Assembly: GCA_964498395.1 (NCBI GenBank)
Contig: CAZCHE010000004.1
Span: 418,419 to 482,418 of the forward strand
Direction of reading: 5' to 3'
From: Parapedobacter sp964498395
GTDB lineage: Bacteria > Bacteroidota > Bacteroidia > Sphingobacteriales > Sphingobacteriaceae
DNA: 64,000 nucleotides
Shown in pieces: positions 35,110 through 44,499 of this stretch. Both the position numbers and the translations under genes were made by a program. The notes beneath the pieces were generated by a model. It saw nothing but the letters and a program-made list of their open reading frames with translations. It had not been told where the DNA came from and made no database searches. Numbering within the stretch: the first letter of the stretch is position 1; the number at the start of each line of letters is the position of its first letter.

Positions 35110-36168
35110 ATGGATATCATTTTTAATCCGCCGATAAACGCAGAGAACCAATATATCCGCATATTGGTAGGGGAGTTGCACGCTAAAGGTTACCGGGTTC
35201 ATGCGTTGGATGATATTTTTTCCAGTTTCAAGCATTTCAGAGCCATCAAGATCGTACACCTCAACTGGTTTGAAAATGTGGATGATAGTAGTTTTTTCGC
35301 TGCCGCGCGGAGTTTTATCCGTAAGCTGGTTGTGTTAGTCATCATCCGGGTCACTGGCAAACCGTTGATATGGACGATGCATAATCGGGCGTCGCACGAG
35401 AAGGGGCTTTCTTTTTTCAGTCGCATCCTTACGCGGTTGCTCATACGGTGGTCGTATCGTATCATTATCCATGCCAGGCAATCGGAAGATATACTTGCCT
35501 CCTACGGCAAAAAGGCAGTCGGGAAAGCGGTTTACCTGCCTCATCCGAATTTCATCGGGGTTTATGGTGACGTGCATACTGATACGACAAGTGATGATCA
35601 TCAACTACGCTTGTTGTTTATGGGGATGGTCAAGCCCTATAAAAACCTCGAATTGCTCATTGACGTAGTTGGTACGTTTTGTGATCAGGTACAATTGACC
35701 ATTGCTGGTAAAGCGATTGACAAGGATTACGAGACGCAGATCGCACATAAAGCCAATCAAGCAGGCAATGTCGAGTTCATACCCGCTTTTGTTTCGGATG
35801 GAGAGGTTGCAGCCATGATTGCTAAGGCAGATACCTTGATCCTGCCCTACAACCTGTCCAGTAGCCTGAACTCGGGAACGGTCATACTGGCTTTTTCCTA
35901 TCGGAAGACGGTCATTTGCCCGGAAATCGGTACTATTTTGGATTTGGGTGAACGGCAACAGGATGTGTTCCACTATCGGTACGGTACTGCTGCTGAACAT
36001 GAATATGCGCTTCGAGAACAAATCATGCGGGCATTGGAAACGAAACAACATAACACTGCCTCATTGCTAGAGATGGGCGGACGATTATATGACTATGTGC
36101 GCATACAATATGATAAGCAGCATATTGGGGCGCAGTTAGCTGAATTATACAGCAGGTTAATGGAGTGA
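35110..36168 (+). CDS. Glycosyltransferase, GT4-like GT-B fold
   Basis: A 352-residue protein starting at MDIIFNPPINAENQYIRILVGELHAKGYRVHALD (ATG at 35110, 8 bases after the previous stop); the longer frame from 35038 overlaps the previous gene and is unlikely. A Rossmann-like N-terminal half with IWTMHNRASHEKG is followed by a nucleotide-sugar half with LLFMGMVKPYKNLELLIDVV and ADTLILPYNLSSSLNSGTVILAFSYRKTVICP. The terminal E-x7-E of GT4 is weakly preserved, so this may be a divergent family. Confidence 0.8.
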   Translation: MDIIFNPPINAENQYIRILVGELHAKGYRVHALDDIFSSFKHFRAIKIVHLNWFENVDDSSFFAAARSFIRKLVVLVIIRVTGKPLIWTMHNRASHEKGLSFFSRILTRLLIRWSYRIIIHARQSEDILASYGKKAVGKAVYLPHPNFIGVYGDVHTDTTSDDHQLRLLFMGMVKPYKNLELLIDVVGTFCDQVQLTIAGKAIDKDYETQIAHKANQAGNVEFIPAFVSDGEVAAMIAKADTLILPYNLSSSLNSGTVILAFSYRKTVICPEIGTILDLGERQQDVFHYRYGTAAEHEYALREQIMRALETKQHNTASLLEMGGRLYDYVRIQYDKQHIGAQLAELYSRLME

Positions 36169-36174
36169 TTTGGT

Positions 36175-37380
36175 ATGAAGATTTTATACATCAATGCGCT
36201 ATATAGCCCATATGTGGAAGGGGGGGCAGAACTATCGCTCAAACTGATTGTGGAAGGGATGCAGGCCATTGGACATGAGGTGGTCGTACTGAGCATGGTG
36301 CCAACAGGTGGATTGAGAAGCGAATGGGTAGATGGGGTAAAGGTGTACCGGGTCGGACTGAAAAACAGCTACTGGCCATTTACCAAAGAAAGACCCGGGA
36401 AATACCGTAGGCTGGCGTGGCATCTACGCGACCGCCGTAATGCATCGATGGCGGCCGCTGTGCATGAAGTCCTGAAAATGGAGCAACCAGACATTGTTTC
36501 GTGCCATAACCTCGTGGGATGGTCGATCGCCGTGTGGGATCAGGTTAGTCGAGTGGGTATACCGGTCGTTCAGGTTTTGCACGATATGTACCTGTTATGC
36601 CCCAATAGCAACATGTATAAGCATGGGCTTCCGTGCCAACGGCAATGCCTAAGCTGCCGTGTTTTGCGGCTTGGCCATCGGCAGCGTTCGGGCAACCTGA
36701 GTGGAGTGGTGGGGATCAGTCACAGCATATTGAACCGTTTTAAAGATCACGGATATTTTAGGGGTATACCCGGCTACGTTGTACACAATGCACGCGATAT
36801 TCCCATGGTAGGGCCGCCACACATGCGCGACGAAGGAGCACCGCTGAATGTGGGGTATATCGGAACACTATCGACGATCAAGGGCGTGGAATGGCTCATC
36901 GACCAGTTTAAAGCATCCGGTATCGAAGGAACATTACGCATTGCCGGAAAAGGGAAAACGGAAGATGTGGCCCACCTTAAAATGGTGGCAGGGGATGATA
37001 ACCGTATTGCCTTTGAGGGCTATGTCGACGCTAGCGATTTCTACCCCACCATCGACCTATTGGTGGTTCCTTCATTATGGGATGAGCCGCTGGGCATGGT
37101 CGCCATCGAAGGTTTGGCAAATAATTTGCCAGTGGTTGCCAGCAATCGGGGAGGACTACGGGAAACGATTGTTGACGGTGAGAACGGGATTTTTTGTGAT
37201 CCCGACGAACCCAGCTCCTTGGGGCAAGCATTGAATAGATTGTGGCAGGACGTCGGACATTACAATCGATTGGCGATGAATGCGCGACAATCGGTCGACG
37301 TATTTTTAGATACATCACGGATGGTTTATGAATATGAAACGGTATTGCAGGAGGTAATTACAATTAACGGGAATGGTTAG
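36175..37380 (+). CDS. Family 4 glycosyltransferase
   Basis: A 401-residue GT-B enzyme. The N-terminus MKILYINALYSPYVEGGAELSLKLIVEGMQAIGHEVVVLS has the Gly-rich acceptor loop, HDMYLLCPNSNMY lies mid-protein with a four-Cys patch (CPNS...CQRQCLSC) common in this subgroup, and the C-terminal half includes GYIGTLSTIKGVEWLIDQF and VVPSLWDEPLGMVAIEGLANNLPVVASNRGG (E-x7-E). It starts 6 bases after the previous stop and overlaps the next gene by 8 bases. Confidence 0.9.
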   Translation: MKILYINALYSPYVEGGAELSLKLIVEGMQAIGHEVVVLSMVPTGGLRSEWVDGVKVYRVGLKNSYWPFTKERPGKYRRLAWHLRDRRNASMAAAVHEVLKMEQPDIVSCHNLVGWSIAVWDQVSRVGIPVVQVLHDMYLLCPNSNMYKHGLPCQRQCLSCRVLRLGHRQRSGNLSGVVGISHSILNRFKDHGYFRGIPGYVVHNARDIPMVGPPHMRDEGAPLNVGYIGTLSTIKGVEWLIDQFKASGIEGTLRIAGKGKTEDVAHLKMVAGDDNRIAFEGYVDASDFYPTIDLLVVPSLWDEPLGMVAIEGLANNLPVVASNRGGLRETIVDGENGIFCDPDEPSSLGQALNRLWQDVGHYNRLAMNARQSVDVFLDTSRMVYEYETVLQEVITINGNG

Positions 37381-38557
37381 CAGGACAATTGAAAGGAATA
37401 AAGCAACGGTATGCGAGATCTTGTTTTGTCTCGCTTTGTTGGCTGTTTTTCTGCCGATTAAAGTTTACCCCGTAGTTTTTCTTTTAGCTTCTTTTTGTTT
37501 TCTGTTTGATACGCCTAAACTACTACGCCACCAATGGGTTGTTTTTCTGCTCATTTTTACGGTTTACGCGTCGGTTGTGTTTTTTAGTGGCCTGCCCAGC
37601 CATCCCATGGACCTGACCAATTACCTTAAATTAGTTGTTAATTTCGGGTTTTTGTATGCCACCGTGGGTTGGCTATCGCAACGAGATAATAGCAGGCTAC
37701 TTCGGTGGGTAGACCTCGGACTTCATTTGGCATTGGGGTTGACATTGGTACAACTGCTGGTTTACCACGAAGCGTTTGGTTTCCGTTGGTTAGCGGGTAC
37801 GCCTACTTCCGCCCAAGGGAGCGCTTTGTATCGCCCATCGCTGTATTTCTGGGGGCTTGACGATAAAAATATGTTCGGTGCGCGTATTGCCTTGCTTGGC
37901 TTTATTTATGTGTTACTCCCCATTGCCAGGTGCCGCCAACTGAGTTGGTGGCGTATAGCGTTGGTTTTGCTATTGGCATGGCTCTCCCTTTCGCGGACTC
38001 CAATAGTGGCACTGTTCATCGGTATTTTCAGTCTTTTGTGGGCAGCTTCAACAATTAGATGGCGTATCGTATTGGGGACAGCAACCCTAATCGTCATTCC
38101 ATTCCTAGCGCAAAAAGTGATTCGCATAGACAACATCACGGCATCTAACGATGGGATGGGGGTGCGGCTTGTCTATTGGAAAGCTTTCTTCGAACATTTT
38201 ACGGCCATTTCCCCATGGGGTAATGGATTTATGAGCGGTAGGGAATTCCTTGGCGAATATGCCCGATTTTACCACGGTGAACCCCATATCCACAATACGT
38301 TTATGAGTTGTTACCTTGATTTTGGGGTCATAGGTATACTTTCTTATGTCCTTTTTCTTTTCTATTTCTACCGTTTTTGTGTTCAGAAACAGTCGAATAA
38401 AATGTTTTGGTGGGTAGCGCTGTTGCCATTGCTTGCCATCATGATGATCTTGTACTCGGGATATGACAACGACATTGTCTTTTACCTGGCACTCATATTC
38501 TTGCTGGGGAGCCATTGCTTTATTGGTTTCAAAGACGTAGAAAGGAGGGTTGTGTAA
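37373..38557 (+). CDS. O-antigen ligase/polymerase-like membrane protein (Wzy-like)
   Basis: A 394-residue protein with about 10-12 membrane helices and the Wzy_C/WaaL-type periplasmic loop (about 255-320), including PWGNGFMSGREFLGEYARFYHGEPHIHNTFMSCYLDFG, where the H-x-H-N-T...D-G pattern is typical. It would polymerise or ligate the repeat units made by the neighbouring transferases. It ends within the ATG of the next gene (TAATG overlap). Confidence 0.85.
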   Translation: MVSRTIERNKATVCEILFCLALLAVFLPIKVYPVVFLLASFCFLFDTPKLLRHQWVVFLLIFTVYASVVFFSGLPSHPMDLTNYLKLVVNFGFLYATVGWLSQRDNSRLLRWVDLGLHLALGLTLVQLLVYHEAFGFRWLAGTPTSAQGSALYRPSLYFWGLDDKNMFGARIALLGFIYVLLPIARCRQLSWWRIALVLLLAWLSLSRTPIVALFIGIFSLLWAASTIRWRIVLGTATLIVIPFLAQKVIRIDNITASNDGMGVRLVYWKAFFEHFTAISPWGNGFMSGREFLGEYARFYHGEPHIHNTFMSCYLDFGVIGILSYVLFLFYFYRFCVQKQSNKMFWWVALLPLLAIMMILYSGYDNDIVFYLALIFLLGSHCFIGFKDVERRVV

Positions 38558-39543
38558 TGGGCGTTCGTGTATTGGTCGACAGTCGTTGGGATGGTGATAC
38601 CGGCATCGGAAAACTCTACCGGGAAGTCATGGCACGCAAGCCGATTGAAGTTGATCCCCTCTTCGTCGATAGCAAAATGGGGCTGGGGAGTCTGTTCACA
38701 CCGCTTATGCTGGCACGCGAAATCAGAAAATCCGACGCGGATGTTTTTTATAGCCCTTCGTTCATGCCCCCTTTGTACAGCCGTATTCCCGTGGTGTTTA
38801 CCATTCATGATTTGATGCATCTTTTTTATTACTCCAAGCGTCATCGGATTTATTACCAGCAGGTGATTGCTCGATTAGCTTCGCGCGCTAAGAAAGTCAT
38901 TACCGTTTCACACTACAGCAAAGGACAGCTTGTCGATTTACTGGGTATTCATGAAAATCGTATCGAGGTGATTTATAATGGTGTGGACAGGAGGTATCTG
39001 GAGAATACGGATTCATTCCAGTCCACCAGACCTTATTTCCTGTATGTGGGCAATCGGCGAAAGAACAAAAACATACCCAATATGTTGGCTGCATTCGCGA
39101 GAGCTGATATTTCCGATGATTTTATGTTTTTCCTTTCCGGTGAACCTGATCAGCAACTGACGGAGCAGATCCATGGGTTAGGAATAGCAAGCCGGATACG
39201 TTTTCTAGGGCATATTCCAGAAGAGGAATTGCCCGCTTTGTACAGCGGAGCTTTTGCCGCCCTGTTTGTTTCCTTGATGGAGGGTTTTGGGCTTCCCGTC
39301 ATCGAATCCATGGCATCGGGTACCCCGGTGATTACGTCATCGGTAAGCTCGCTTCCGGAAATCGCTGGAGAGGCTGGGATTTGTGTTGAACCTACATCGC
39401 CAGATGCCATTGCCAATGCGATTTCAGCATTGGTGAATGACACAGCGCGGTATCGCTTGATCTCCGATAAGGGAATCGATTGGGCGCGTCAGTTTTCGTG
39501 GGATAGAACGGCAGCACAAACATGGGGTGTCGTCCTACAATAA
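38557..39543 (+). CDS. Family 4 glycosyltransferase (mannosyltransferase-like)
   Basis: A 328-residue GT4 starting at MGVRVLVDSRWDGDTGIGKLYREVMAR; the start at 38557 overlaps the previous stop by one base and removes 14 leader residues. It shows FTIHDLMHLFYY, FLYVGNRRKNKNIPNMLAAFA, LFVSLMEGFGLPVIESMASGTPVITSSVSSLPEIAGEAG (E-x7-E) and a C-terminal W-rich helix. It resembles WbaZ/WbdC-type mannosyltransferases by eye. Confidence 0.9.
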   Translation: MGVRVLVDSRWDGDTGIGKLYREVMARKPIEVDPLFVDSKMGLGSLFTPLMLAREIRKSDADVFYSPSFMPPLYSRIPVVFTIHDLMHLFYYSKRHRIYYQQVIARLASRAKKVITVSHYSKGQLVDLLGIHENRIEVIYNGVDRRYLENTDSFQSTRPYFLYVGNRRKNKNIPNMLAAFARADISDDFMFFLSGEPDQQLTEQIHGLGIASRIRFLGHIPEEELPALYSGAFAALFVSLMEGFGLPVIESMASGTPVITSSVSSLPEIAGEAGICVEPTSPDAIANAISALVNDTARYRLISDKGIDWARQFSWDRTAAQTWGVVLQ

Positions 39544-39552
39544 TTTTTTGCT

Positions 39553-41121
39553 ATGAAGAATCCGAGACGTAAAGTAAATTTGAATGTATTGATGGTAGTC
39601 GTTGCAGGCATTGGCTTCATGGCGGCTTGTGGGCATCGGTTGGTGATCGCTGATAAGGGGGTGGCAGTCGGTATGGGAAGAAAACTTGATGTCAGCATCT
39701 ACGGTGCCGTGGGAGATGGGAAAGCAGACGATACCAACGCCATCCAAGCGGTGATCGATAGTGCCTTGATAGGTGATACGGTATATATACCGAAAGGGGA
39801 GTACCTCGTGCGCACGTTGCGGTTGGTTCCCAATGTGCATATCGTCGCCGATGGTTTGTTAAAGCAACCTAAGCATTTATCTGAAGCATTTTCGGTAGAG
39901 AAACAAAATTCCAATGCACCGCTATTCCGCGCGCATCGTGTGTCTAACATCTACCTGTCTTTTCGGGCCGAAACCGTAAACGAGGCCATCTATGCTTCGC
40001 AATGCAGCAATATCACCATCGCGAACAGCAGGCTTTTCGGTGACACAGCTAATGTCCGCTCTTTCCCGGCCATATTGTGGTACGCTTGTCGCTCGAGCCG
40101 TGTGGTGCAGTCCGAGATTCACGGTTATGGCGGTCGGCGGCAATCTCCCACGAGTTACCAACCGGGCACCGCCATCCGCATCCTTTCCGGGCAGGGTATC
40201 ACCCTTTCGGGTAATAACATCCATGAAAACGGTGAGAACGGCATTTTTATCCACGACACCGGTGATGTGGAAGTCGATGGCAATCACATCTACCGTAATG
40301 GTATGAGCGGTTTGCAGATTGCCTTTGGCGGAGCAAACCGTGTCAAAAACTACCGAATCACCAATAACCGCTTCGAGTTTAATGCGGCTGATGCTGTGGA
40401 TATTAACAACCGCGGGAATGACGGAACATTCGCGATCAATGCCTTGATCGCAGGTAATTACAGCCGAGAAAACGGTTTCGTAGGGGGTGAATCTACACCG
40501 GATGGGTCAGGTATCGGCACGCTGATCGGCATATCTGATGTGATCCTGAGCGGAAACCGGGCGTTTGGGAACAATCGACCAGCGTTGTACATCGAACGTT
40601 GCGGCACGATTACGGCCAACCGAAACTATACCGATGGCCCCTTTGAATTAGTAGGGCAGTTGGATAGCATCACACTTTTCGGAAATGAATTTCCGACACT
40701 CCGCTTGTTAGCTAATGTAAGGGGCAGTATGCTCGACGTGAGCGAAAATAAAGTGGAGCGCGTGTTTTTTCCCAATGGAATCCACATCGATTCCCTCCAT
40801 TTGATAGCGAATGAAATTGGCAGTGGGCCAATAAACATCAACATGGATGGGAACCTCAAGTTTGAGGATAATCAATTGAAAAGCGGGCACGAAGCCGGCG
40901 CATTGTTGTTGGTGCAGGCAAACAGTGCATCCCTGCGAAGAAACCACATCATGAATGCAAAAAACGCCGCAATTATGGTGCGTGAAACCGTTCGCAATGT
41001 TATGGTAGACAGTAACTTCGTTGTCTCCGGCGGGCAATGGTTGCACGATGAAGGTTCACCAAATTTGCGGGTAGGACACAATGAGGTTACAGAACATCAA
41101 GCCCAAAAGCAGGAGCCATGA
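39553..41121 (+). CDS. Right-handed beta-helix (pectate-lyase-3-like) lipoprotein in the polysaccharide operon
   Basis: A 522-residue protein with a lipoprotein signal (LNVLMVVVAGIGFMAACG; Cys is the likely lipid site). The Pectate_lyase_3 entry motif follows (LDVSIYGAVGDGKADDTNAIQAVIDSALIGDTVYIPKGEYLV), then many parallel beta-helix coils (SNIYLSFR, SNITIANSRLF, ITLSGNNIHENGENGIFIHDT, VEVDGNHIYRNGMSGLQIAFGG). Such proteins are lyases or epimerases such as AlgG. Its place between glycosyltransferase genes (overlapping the next by 4 bases) implies it acts on the same polymer in the periplasm or at the outer membrane. Reaction unknown. Confidence 0.83.
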   Translation: MKNPRRKVNLNVLMVVVAGIGFMAACGHRLVIADKGVAVGMGRKLDVSIYGAVGDGKADDTNAIQAVIDSALIGDTVYIPKGEYLVRTLRLVPNVHIVADGLLKQPKHLSEAFSVEKQNSNAPLFRAHRVSNIYLSFRAETVNEAIYASQCSNITIANSRLFGDTANVRSFPAILWYACRSSRVVQSEIHGYGGRRQSPTSYQPGTAIRILSGQGITLSGNNIHENGENGIFIHDTGDVEVDGNHIYRNGMSGLQIAFGGANRVKNYRITNNRFEFNAADAVDINNRGNDGTFAINALIAGNYSRENGFVGGESTPDGSGIGTLIGISDVILSGNRAFGNNRPALYIERCGTITANRNYTDGPFELVGQLDSITLFGNEFPTLRLLANVRGSMLDVSENKVERVFFPNGIHIDSLHLIANEIGSGPININMDGNLKFEDNQLKSGHEAGALLLVQANSASLRRNHIMNAKNAAIMVRETVRNVMVDSNFVVSGGQWLHDEGSPNLRVGHNEVTEHQAQKQEP

Positions 41122-42041
41122 CCGTAAATCTTTTCATTCCTACATTGAATGGTGGACCGCGGTTTTTGGCATTGCTGGAAGCATTAGATCGGCAATCGTT
41201 TCAACCAGCGAAACGCATATTAGTTGATTCTGGTTCGATGGATGGCACGGTATCCGCAGCACAAGAACACGGGTTTCATGTTATTGGACTAGGCCCGGGG
41301 GGATTCGACCATGGAGGCACTCGGCAATGGGCGATTGAGCAATTTCCTGAAGCAGATATTTATGTATTTCTGACCCAAGATGCCGTGCCAGCCGATGGCG
41401 AAACCATGGCAAATATCATTGCTGCCTTTGACGACCCGCAAATTGCGATAGCTTATGGGCGGCAGCTTCCACATCAGGGAGCTACCCATCAGGAAGCCCA
41501 TGCGCGGCTTTTCAACTACCCGGCACAGTCACAGGTGAGGGGATTGGAAGATGCCGACCGGTACGGCATCAAAACCATCTCCTGTTCTAATTCATTTGCG
41601 GCCTATCGCCGTGTCGCATTTGAAGAGGTAGGCGGGTTCCCGATAGGCACGATCATGGGAGAGGATGTGATCACAGCTGGTAGATTGTTATTAAATGGAT
41701 GGAAAATGGCGTACGTGGGTAATGCCTGTGTTTTTCATTCGCATGATTACACGATCAGGGAGGAATTTGAACGCTATTTTGATATCGGTGTCTTCCATCG
41801 AGACAATCATTGGATATTTGATTCATTTGGCCGTGCGGATAGCGAAGGATTTCGGTATGCTAAATCCGAAATACGCTATGTCGGTAGTCGTAACCCACTC
41901 CTCTTGCCAAAAGTGTGCTGCTCCTTCGTCGCCAAATGGCTTGGATATAAGTTAGGATTATCCTATCCTAGACTTCCCATGCGTTTGCGCAAAGCCTTCT
42001 CCATGTATAAGGGTTATTGGGATCAGGGACCATTACCCTAA
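41118..42041 (+). CDS. Family 2 glycosyltransferase (rhamnosyltransferase-like)
   Basis: A 307-residue GT2. Recognisable stretches are LFIPTLNGGPRFLALLEALDRQSFQPAKRILVDSGSMDGTV, GPGGFDHGGTRQWAIEQFPEADIYVFLTQDAVPAD (rhamnosyltransferase-type F-N/D-H-G-G-T-R and LTQDA motifs) and GEDVITAGRLLLNGWKMAYVGNACVFHSHDY. The match to rhamnosyltransferases is good but not proof of the sugar. It overlaps the beta-helix gene by 4 bases and ends the tightly packed part of the cluster. Confidence 0.87.
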   Translation: MTVNLFIPTLNGGPRFLALLEALDRQSFQPAKRILVDSGSMDGTVSAAQEHGFHVIGLGPGGFDHGGTRQWAIEQFPEADIYVFLTQDAVPADGETMANIIAAFDDPQIAIAYGRQLPHQGATHQEAHARLFNYPAQSQVRGLEDADRYGIKTISCSNSFAAYRRVAFEEVGGFPIGTIMGEDVITAGRLLLNGWKMAYVGNACVFHSHDYTIREEFERYFDIGVFHRDNHWIFDSFGRADSEGFRYAKSEIRYVGSRNPLLLPKVCCSFVAKWLGYKLGLSYPRLPMRLRKAFSMYKGYWDQGPLP

Positions 42042-42135
42042 TTGTGGAATTTTTTCCCCACACCACCACACCATATTTTTCCAGAAAAAGGCCTCTACGC
42101 CTTGTATAACGCATAATGTCTGATTTTCTAGATCA

Positions 42136-42160
42136 TGGCACTTAATTGGTAATTAAGCCA
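42136..42160. promoter_or_regulatory. Inverted repeat upstream of the sugar phosphate transferase gene
   Basis: Arms CTTAATT (42141-42147) and AATTAAG (42151-42157) surround GGT, and flanking TGG/CCA extend the symmetry after a two-base bulge. It lies 27 bases before the ATG in a 145-base A+T-rich gap, the only sizeable gap in the polysaccharide cluster, so it may be an operator or an mRNA hairpin controlling the initiating transferase. Inference from position and symmetry only. Confidence 0.35.
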
Positions 42161-42186
42161 TTATTAGATTAGCGCATAGATATAAT

Positions 42187-42933
42187 ATGATAAGAGAAAA
42201 TCAAATACAGGAAATTGCATATAACGCAAACAATGGTATATATTTACAAGGGGGGAGTTCTTTACAGGGAACCTTGGATGACTTTGTCACCTACCAGCCT
42301 ACATTCCGCGTTAATTTACAGTTCCTTAAGCGGAAGCTGTTGGTTCATCAAGAGACGATTTTCATCAAGCGGGTATTTGATATTCTGTTTTCCGCTATTG
42401 TGATGGCGGCGGGGTTGCCTATATTCCTGCTGTTGATGCTCATCACGAAGGTGACATCACGTGGCCCTGTCTTTTACAAACAGGAGCGTATCGGTAAGGA
42501 TGAAAAGCCATTTTATATCTATAAATTCCGGAGTATGCGCGTTGACGCCGAACAAGCCGGACCACAGTTGTCGTCTGATAACGACCCCCGTATTACATGG
42601 TGGGGTAAGTTTATGCGTAAGACCCACCTGGATGAATTGCCCCAGTTTTGGAACGTGCTGAAAGGCGATATGGCCATTGTAGGGCCGCGTCCGGAGCGTC
42701 GGCATTTTATCAATGAGATTACTAAAAAGGCTCCTGAATATCGGCAATTGCTCCACATCAAACCCGGTATCACATCCATTGGTCAGGTATATTACGGCTA
42801 TGCCGAAAATGTAGACCAAATGTGTGATCGGATGGCCTATGATTTAGAATACCTTCCACAGATTGGCCTGCGTGTTGATTTGGGTATCATCATGCAAACG
42901 GTGAAAGTGATGGCCCAAGGGAAAGGTAAGTAA
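42187..42933 (+). CDS. Initiating sugar phosphate transferase (undecaprenyl-phosphate, WcaJ/WbaP C-terminal type)
   Basis: A 248-residue bacterial sugar transferase of the short type: one membrane segment (about 60-85, KRVFDILFSAIVMAAGLPIFLLLMLITK) followed by the catalytic core GPVFYKQERIGKDEKPFYIYKFRSMR, the TWWGKFMRKTHLDELPQFWNVLKGDM stretch with the catalytic D-E pair, and AIVGPRPERRHF. It transfers the first sugar phosphate to undecaprenyl phosphate and so starts the repeat unit made by the upstream enzymes. It has a separate upstream region with an inverted repeat. Confidence 0.92.
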   Translation: MIRENQIQEIAYNANNGIYLQGGSSLQGTLDDFVTYQPTFRVNLQFLKRKLLVHQETIFIKRVFDILFSAIVMAAGLPIFLLLMLITKVTSRGPVFYKQERIGKDEKPFYIYKFRSMRVDAEQAGPQLSSDNDPRITWWGKFMRKTHLDELPQFWNVLKGDMAIVGPRPERRHFINEITKKAPEYRQLLHIKPGITSIGQVYYGYAENVDQMCDRMAYDLEYLPQIGLRVDLGIIMQTVKVMAQGKGK

Positions 42934-42954
42934 ATCTCAGGAGCCCGCGATAAG

Positions 42955-43767
42955 CTAGTCCACTCGAGGTTTCGAACCGTTTTCCAATTCCACCACTCGT
43001 TTCTCCACGGACTCCATAATGTCGGTTAGATTGGTAATCGCTTCATCCTGCTCTTGGGTGTCTGTTACTTTATCTTCCAAGCGCTTCACCTGCCAGGTTA
43101 ATTCATCCAATTGATTCCGTAATATTTGGGTGTCAAGAGGCGAGTGTTGTTCTTGTTTTTTGAAGAGTGGCCGTACAGCAATGACTATTGCCAGGATGCC
43201 AATGGCGAGCGCGAGATAAGCAATCATAGTATCTTCTGTTTTGGAGTTTTCATCTTGATCCACTAGGGGGTCTAGGTTGCTAGGATAGGACTCAGGAGGG
43301 CTAAGGAGCGGTGTTGAGGCCGTATCCACATCCATGACGCTCATGGGGATTTCCTCCCCATACTGTGCGTATTGGTTGATAATATCCTCCATGTTGGCAA
43401 TGTATCCCTCATAACCCGGATGCTGTTTTCGATACCCCTTCCCGGGGCGCTCGAGGATATCCGCAAATAGCTGGTTCCGCAGGGCGATTAACCCCGCCTC
43501 ATCGGTAACGGTCGTAGATTGCCAACTGTTGTACCATCGATCGATGCCAGCGATGGTCTTGCGCGACAATTGTTGCTTGAAGCAACCTTCATCGAGTGTT
43601 TCGCAGGTTATCCTAAAATTGGTGTCTTGCGAAACCGCCTTGTCTGTCGCGAGAAAATTAATGGTTTCCCGGATTAGTTCATATTTCGCCCGGTCTATTT
43701 GATCTTGTGCAAAAGCATTCCAATTCACCATGGCCGTACACACGATGGCCAACAAACCTTTCCGCAT
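42955..43767 (-). CDS. Hypothetical exported membrane protein with C-terminal coiled coil
   Basis: A 270-residue protein of unknown function, starting at the ATG at 43767 (MRKGLLAIVCTAMVNWNAFAQ, a signal peptide); the longer frame begins at TTG. The mature N-terminal domain (about 22-150) is helical with two Cys (CETLDEGC) that may form a disulfide. A proline-rich linker is followed by one membrane helix (about 185-205, MIAYLALAIGILAIVIAVRPLF) and a heptad-type coiled coil (about 215-265). It is probably an inner-membrane protein with periplasmic and cytoplasmic parts. It is convergent with the polysaccharide cluster. Confidence 0.7.
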   Translation of the reverse strand: MRKGLLAIVCTAMVNWNAFAQDQIDRAKYELIRETINFLATDKAVSQDTNFRITCETLDEGCFKQQLSRKTIAGIDRWYNSWQSTTVTDEAGLIALRNQLFADILERPGKGYRKQHPGYEGYIANMEDIINQYAQYGEEIPMSVMDVDTASTPLLSPPESYPSNLDPLVDQDENSKTEDTMIAYLALAIGILAIVIAVRPLFKKQEQHSPLDTQILRNQLDELTWQVKRLEDKVTDTQEQDEAITNLTDIMESVEKRVVELENGSKPRVD

Positions 43768-44048
43768 TTCCTTGAATTTTAGTCGCAATACCTAATCGTT
43801 GTTCTATCTTAACGGCTAAAGTAGTGAGAAAATGATGAGCGAGGATGCTTTTTTTTAAATTATGGTCATCTTGACTGACAGCGAAAACACCGCATTCGGT
43901 CGAATTTGCGTGTTGGGGGAAGCTCCCTTGACATGTGGAAACCGTTGCCATTGCGTGTTAAGGTGGAGCGTTACGCATTTTATGTAACTTTGTATATGGT
44001 CATAGACAACGATGCTTTTGCAGATATTTTATTGATGAGCTGAATAAT

Positions 44049-44402
44049 ATGGAGGAGAAAAAGAAAAATGTAACCACTATCAAAGCGGAGTCGCTAGATG
44101 CCGCTTACCTACCCGTTGCATGGGAATATCGGGAAATAATAAATGAAGAAATCAAGAAGAAGACCACGGGCAAGATTTTCTATTTCTGTCATGACGAGGG
44201 GATTTGTGAAGCGCAGGGCTGTATTATAGCCATAAAGGAAAAGAAGGGCGGAGCATTATATATCGTTCTAGATACCGAAGCAACCGTCAGGATAGATCGG
44301 ATCATCACCTTATTTGGAAAGCCCGGTGCAGCGTATGATGAATATGATGCTTATGGCAATTCCTGCATGGATTGTACAGGTGGATATGAAGAGGATGATT
44401 GA
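44049..44402 (+). CDS. Hypothetical small acidic/basic protein
   Basis: A 117-residue soluble protein that I do not recognise. It has a lysine-rich N-terminal half (INEEIKKKTTGKIFYFCHDEGICEAQGCIIAIKEKKGG) predicted to be mainly beta, and an acidic C-terminus (YDEYDAYGNSCMDCTGGYEEDD) with a C-x2-C pair; with the two earlier cysteines (C-x6-C...C) these could bind a metal. No signal peptide. It lies 97 bases before tRNA-Arg with a conventional ATG. The long open frame and codon usage like its neighbours support a real gene. Confidence 0.6.
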   Translation: MEEKKKNVTTIKAESLDAAYLPVAWEYREIINEEIKKKTTGKIFYFCHDEGICEAQGCIIAIKEKKGGALYIVLDTEATVRIDRIITLFGKPGAAYDEYDAYGNSCMDCTGGYEEDD

Positions 44403-44484
44403 TTGCAGTCAGATTTCTCTTTTGTACAAGTGTCTCAAATAAAATATTTGTCAGCCCATCATTTACGTAATTGGAAATTTTGAA

Positions 44485-44492
44485 TATCTTTG
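44485..44492 (+). promoter_or_regulatory. tRNA-Arg promoter -7 box (TATCTTTG)
   Basis: TATCTTTG, a perfect TAnnTTTG element, sits 7 bases before the first base of the mature tRNA, so transcription would begin almost at the tRNA 5' end. A weak TTG occurs upstream but not at the consensus distance. Confidence 0.6.
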
Positions 44493-44499
44493 CACTCCC

